From: Erythrobacteraceae bacterium
Lineage (GTDB): Bacteria; Pseudomonadota; Alphaproteobacteria; Sphingomonadales; Sphingomonadaceae
Reading direction: 5' to 3'
DNA length: 49,049 nucleotides
Assembly: GCA_027487015.1 (NCBI GenBank)
Contig: JAIYEK010000264.1
Location: 1-49,049, forward strand
A model generated the notes under the pieces. The model ran no database searches. It saw only the letters and a program-made list of their open reading frames with translations, and was not told the origin of the DNA. Shown here piece after piece: positions 48,673 through 49,049 of this stretch; position 1 is the stretch's first letter; each line of letters opens with the position of its first letter. Position numbers and translations under genes: made by a program.

Positions 48673-48695
48673 TTAATTCACTCACAGTGACTTAA
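48673..48695. promoter_or_regulatory. 23-bp inverted repeat in TonB receptor promoter (putative ROK operator)
   Basis: TTAATTCACTCACAGTGACTTAA; TTAA-n-TCACT-n3-AGTGA-n-TTAA is a perfect dyad, between divergent ROK and TonB receptor genes. Confidence 0.6.
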
Positions 48696-48785
48696 TAATG
48701 TCATCTGGTAGCCTTAGCAGGCCGCCATGGCGCAGGCGGACAGATTCCGCCGCGCGAATCGGTTCTCACAGGGGGAAATCGCCAC

Positions 48786-49049
48786 ATGACGCACCAGACC
48801 CGCACCGCCCATCGCTCCATCGCCCGCGCTTTGCTCGCAGGGGCCAGCCTCGTCGCCGTGGCCCCGGCCGCCGCGCAGACCGCCGCCGAAGACACCGCCG
48901 CCGCCGCACCGGACGAAGGCGAGGCGATCATGGTCACAGGCTTCAAGCTGCAGAACCAGCTCGCCATCGCCGCCAAGCGTAACAGCGACACCACTGCTGA
49001 TTTCCTCGCCGCTGACGAGATCAACCGCCAGCCCGATTACAACATCGCC
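48786..49049 (+). CDS. TonB-dependent receptor, N-terminal fragment (runs off window)
   Basis: MTHQTRTAHRSIARALLAGASLVAVAPAAAQ signal then EGEAIMVTGFKLQNQLAIAAKRNSDTTADFLAADEINRQPDYNIA plug start. Confidence 0.85.
   Translation, partial: MTHQTRTAHRSIARALLAGASLVAVAPAAAQTAAEDTAAAAPDEGEAIMVTGFKLQNQLAIAAKRNSDTTADFLAADEINRQPDYNIA

Noticed and set aside
1-49049. CRISPR arrays, rRNA operons, intact transposases or phage structural genes
   Set aside because: None seen: no regularly spaced repeats, no rRNA-like stretches, no transposase/capsid/terminase motifs in the ORF list.

Overview
High-GC alphaproteobacterial window, probably Sphingomonadales/Erythrobacteraceae-like judging by the gene families; taxonomy was not tested. 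From left to right it contains: (1) 1-8 kb, polyamine genes (ornithine decarboxylase, carboxynorspermidine decarboxylase and carboxynorspermidine synthase) interleaved with LemA/DUF3137, YbjN, CbrC, an NHL-repeat lipoprotein and a Tdi1/DUF1851-like protein; (2) 8-11 kb, a threonine dehydratase-like gene and a btaA-btaB betaine-lipid operon; (3) 11-16 kb, a copper-type locus (PfpI, TonB receptor, SCO, PCuAC, DUF2946), followed by a TadG-like VWA protein; (4) 18.15-34.3 kb, an apparent island bounded by about 275-bp imperfect direct repeats. The island carries a catabolic regulon: L-serine dehydratase, two tandem-NTF2 proteins, bicupin, SDR, TonB receptor, HisD/HpsN-like dehydrogenase, LacI, alpha/beta hydrolase, MetE-like protein, HpcH/HpaI aldolase and MFS. 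Four near-identical 16-bp palindromes, one in front of each of its four divergent transcription units, suggest one LacI-controlled regulon; (5) 34.5-49 kb, a repeated 'phosphodiesterase + TonB receptor + ROK regulator + GPH-type transporter' architecture with AT-rich inverted repeats in the promoters. The best candidates for undescribed systems are the LacI-regulated island pathway and the modular phosphodiester/glycan-like acquisition locus. All functional calls come from reading the translations; no database search was run.
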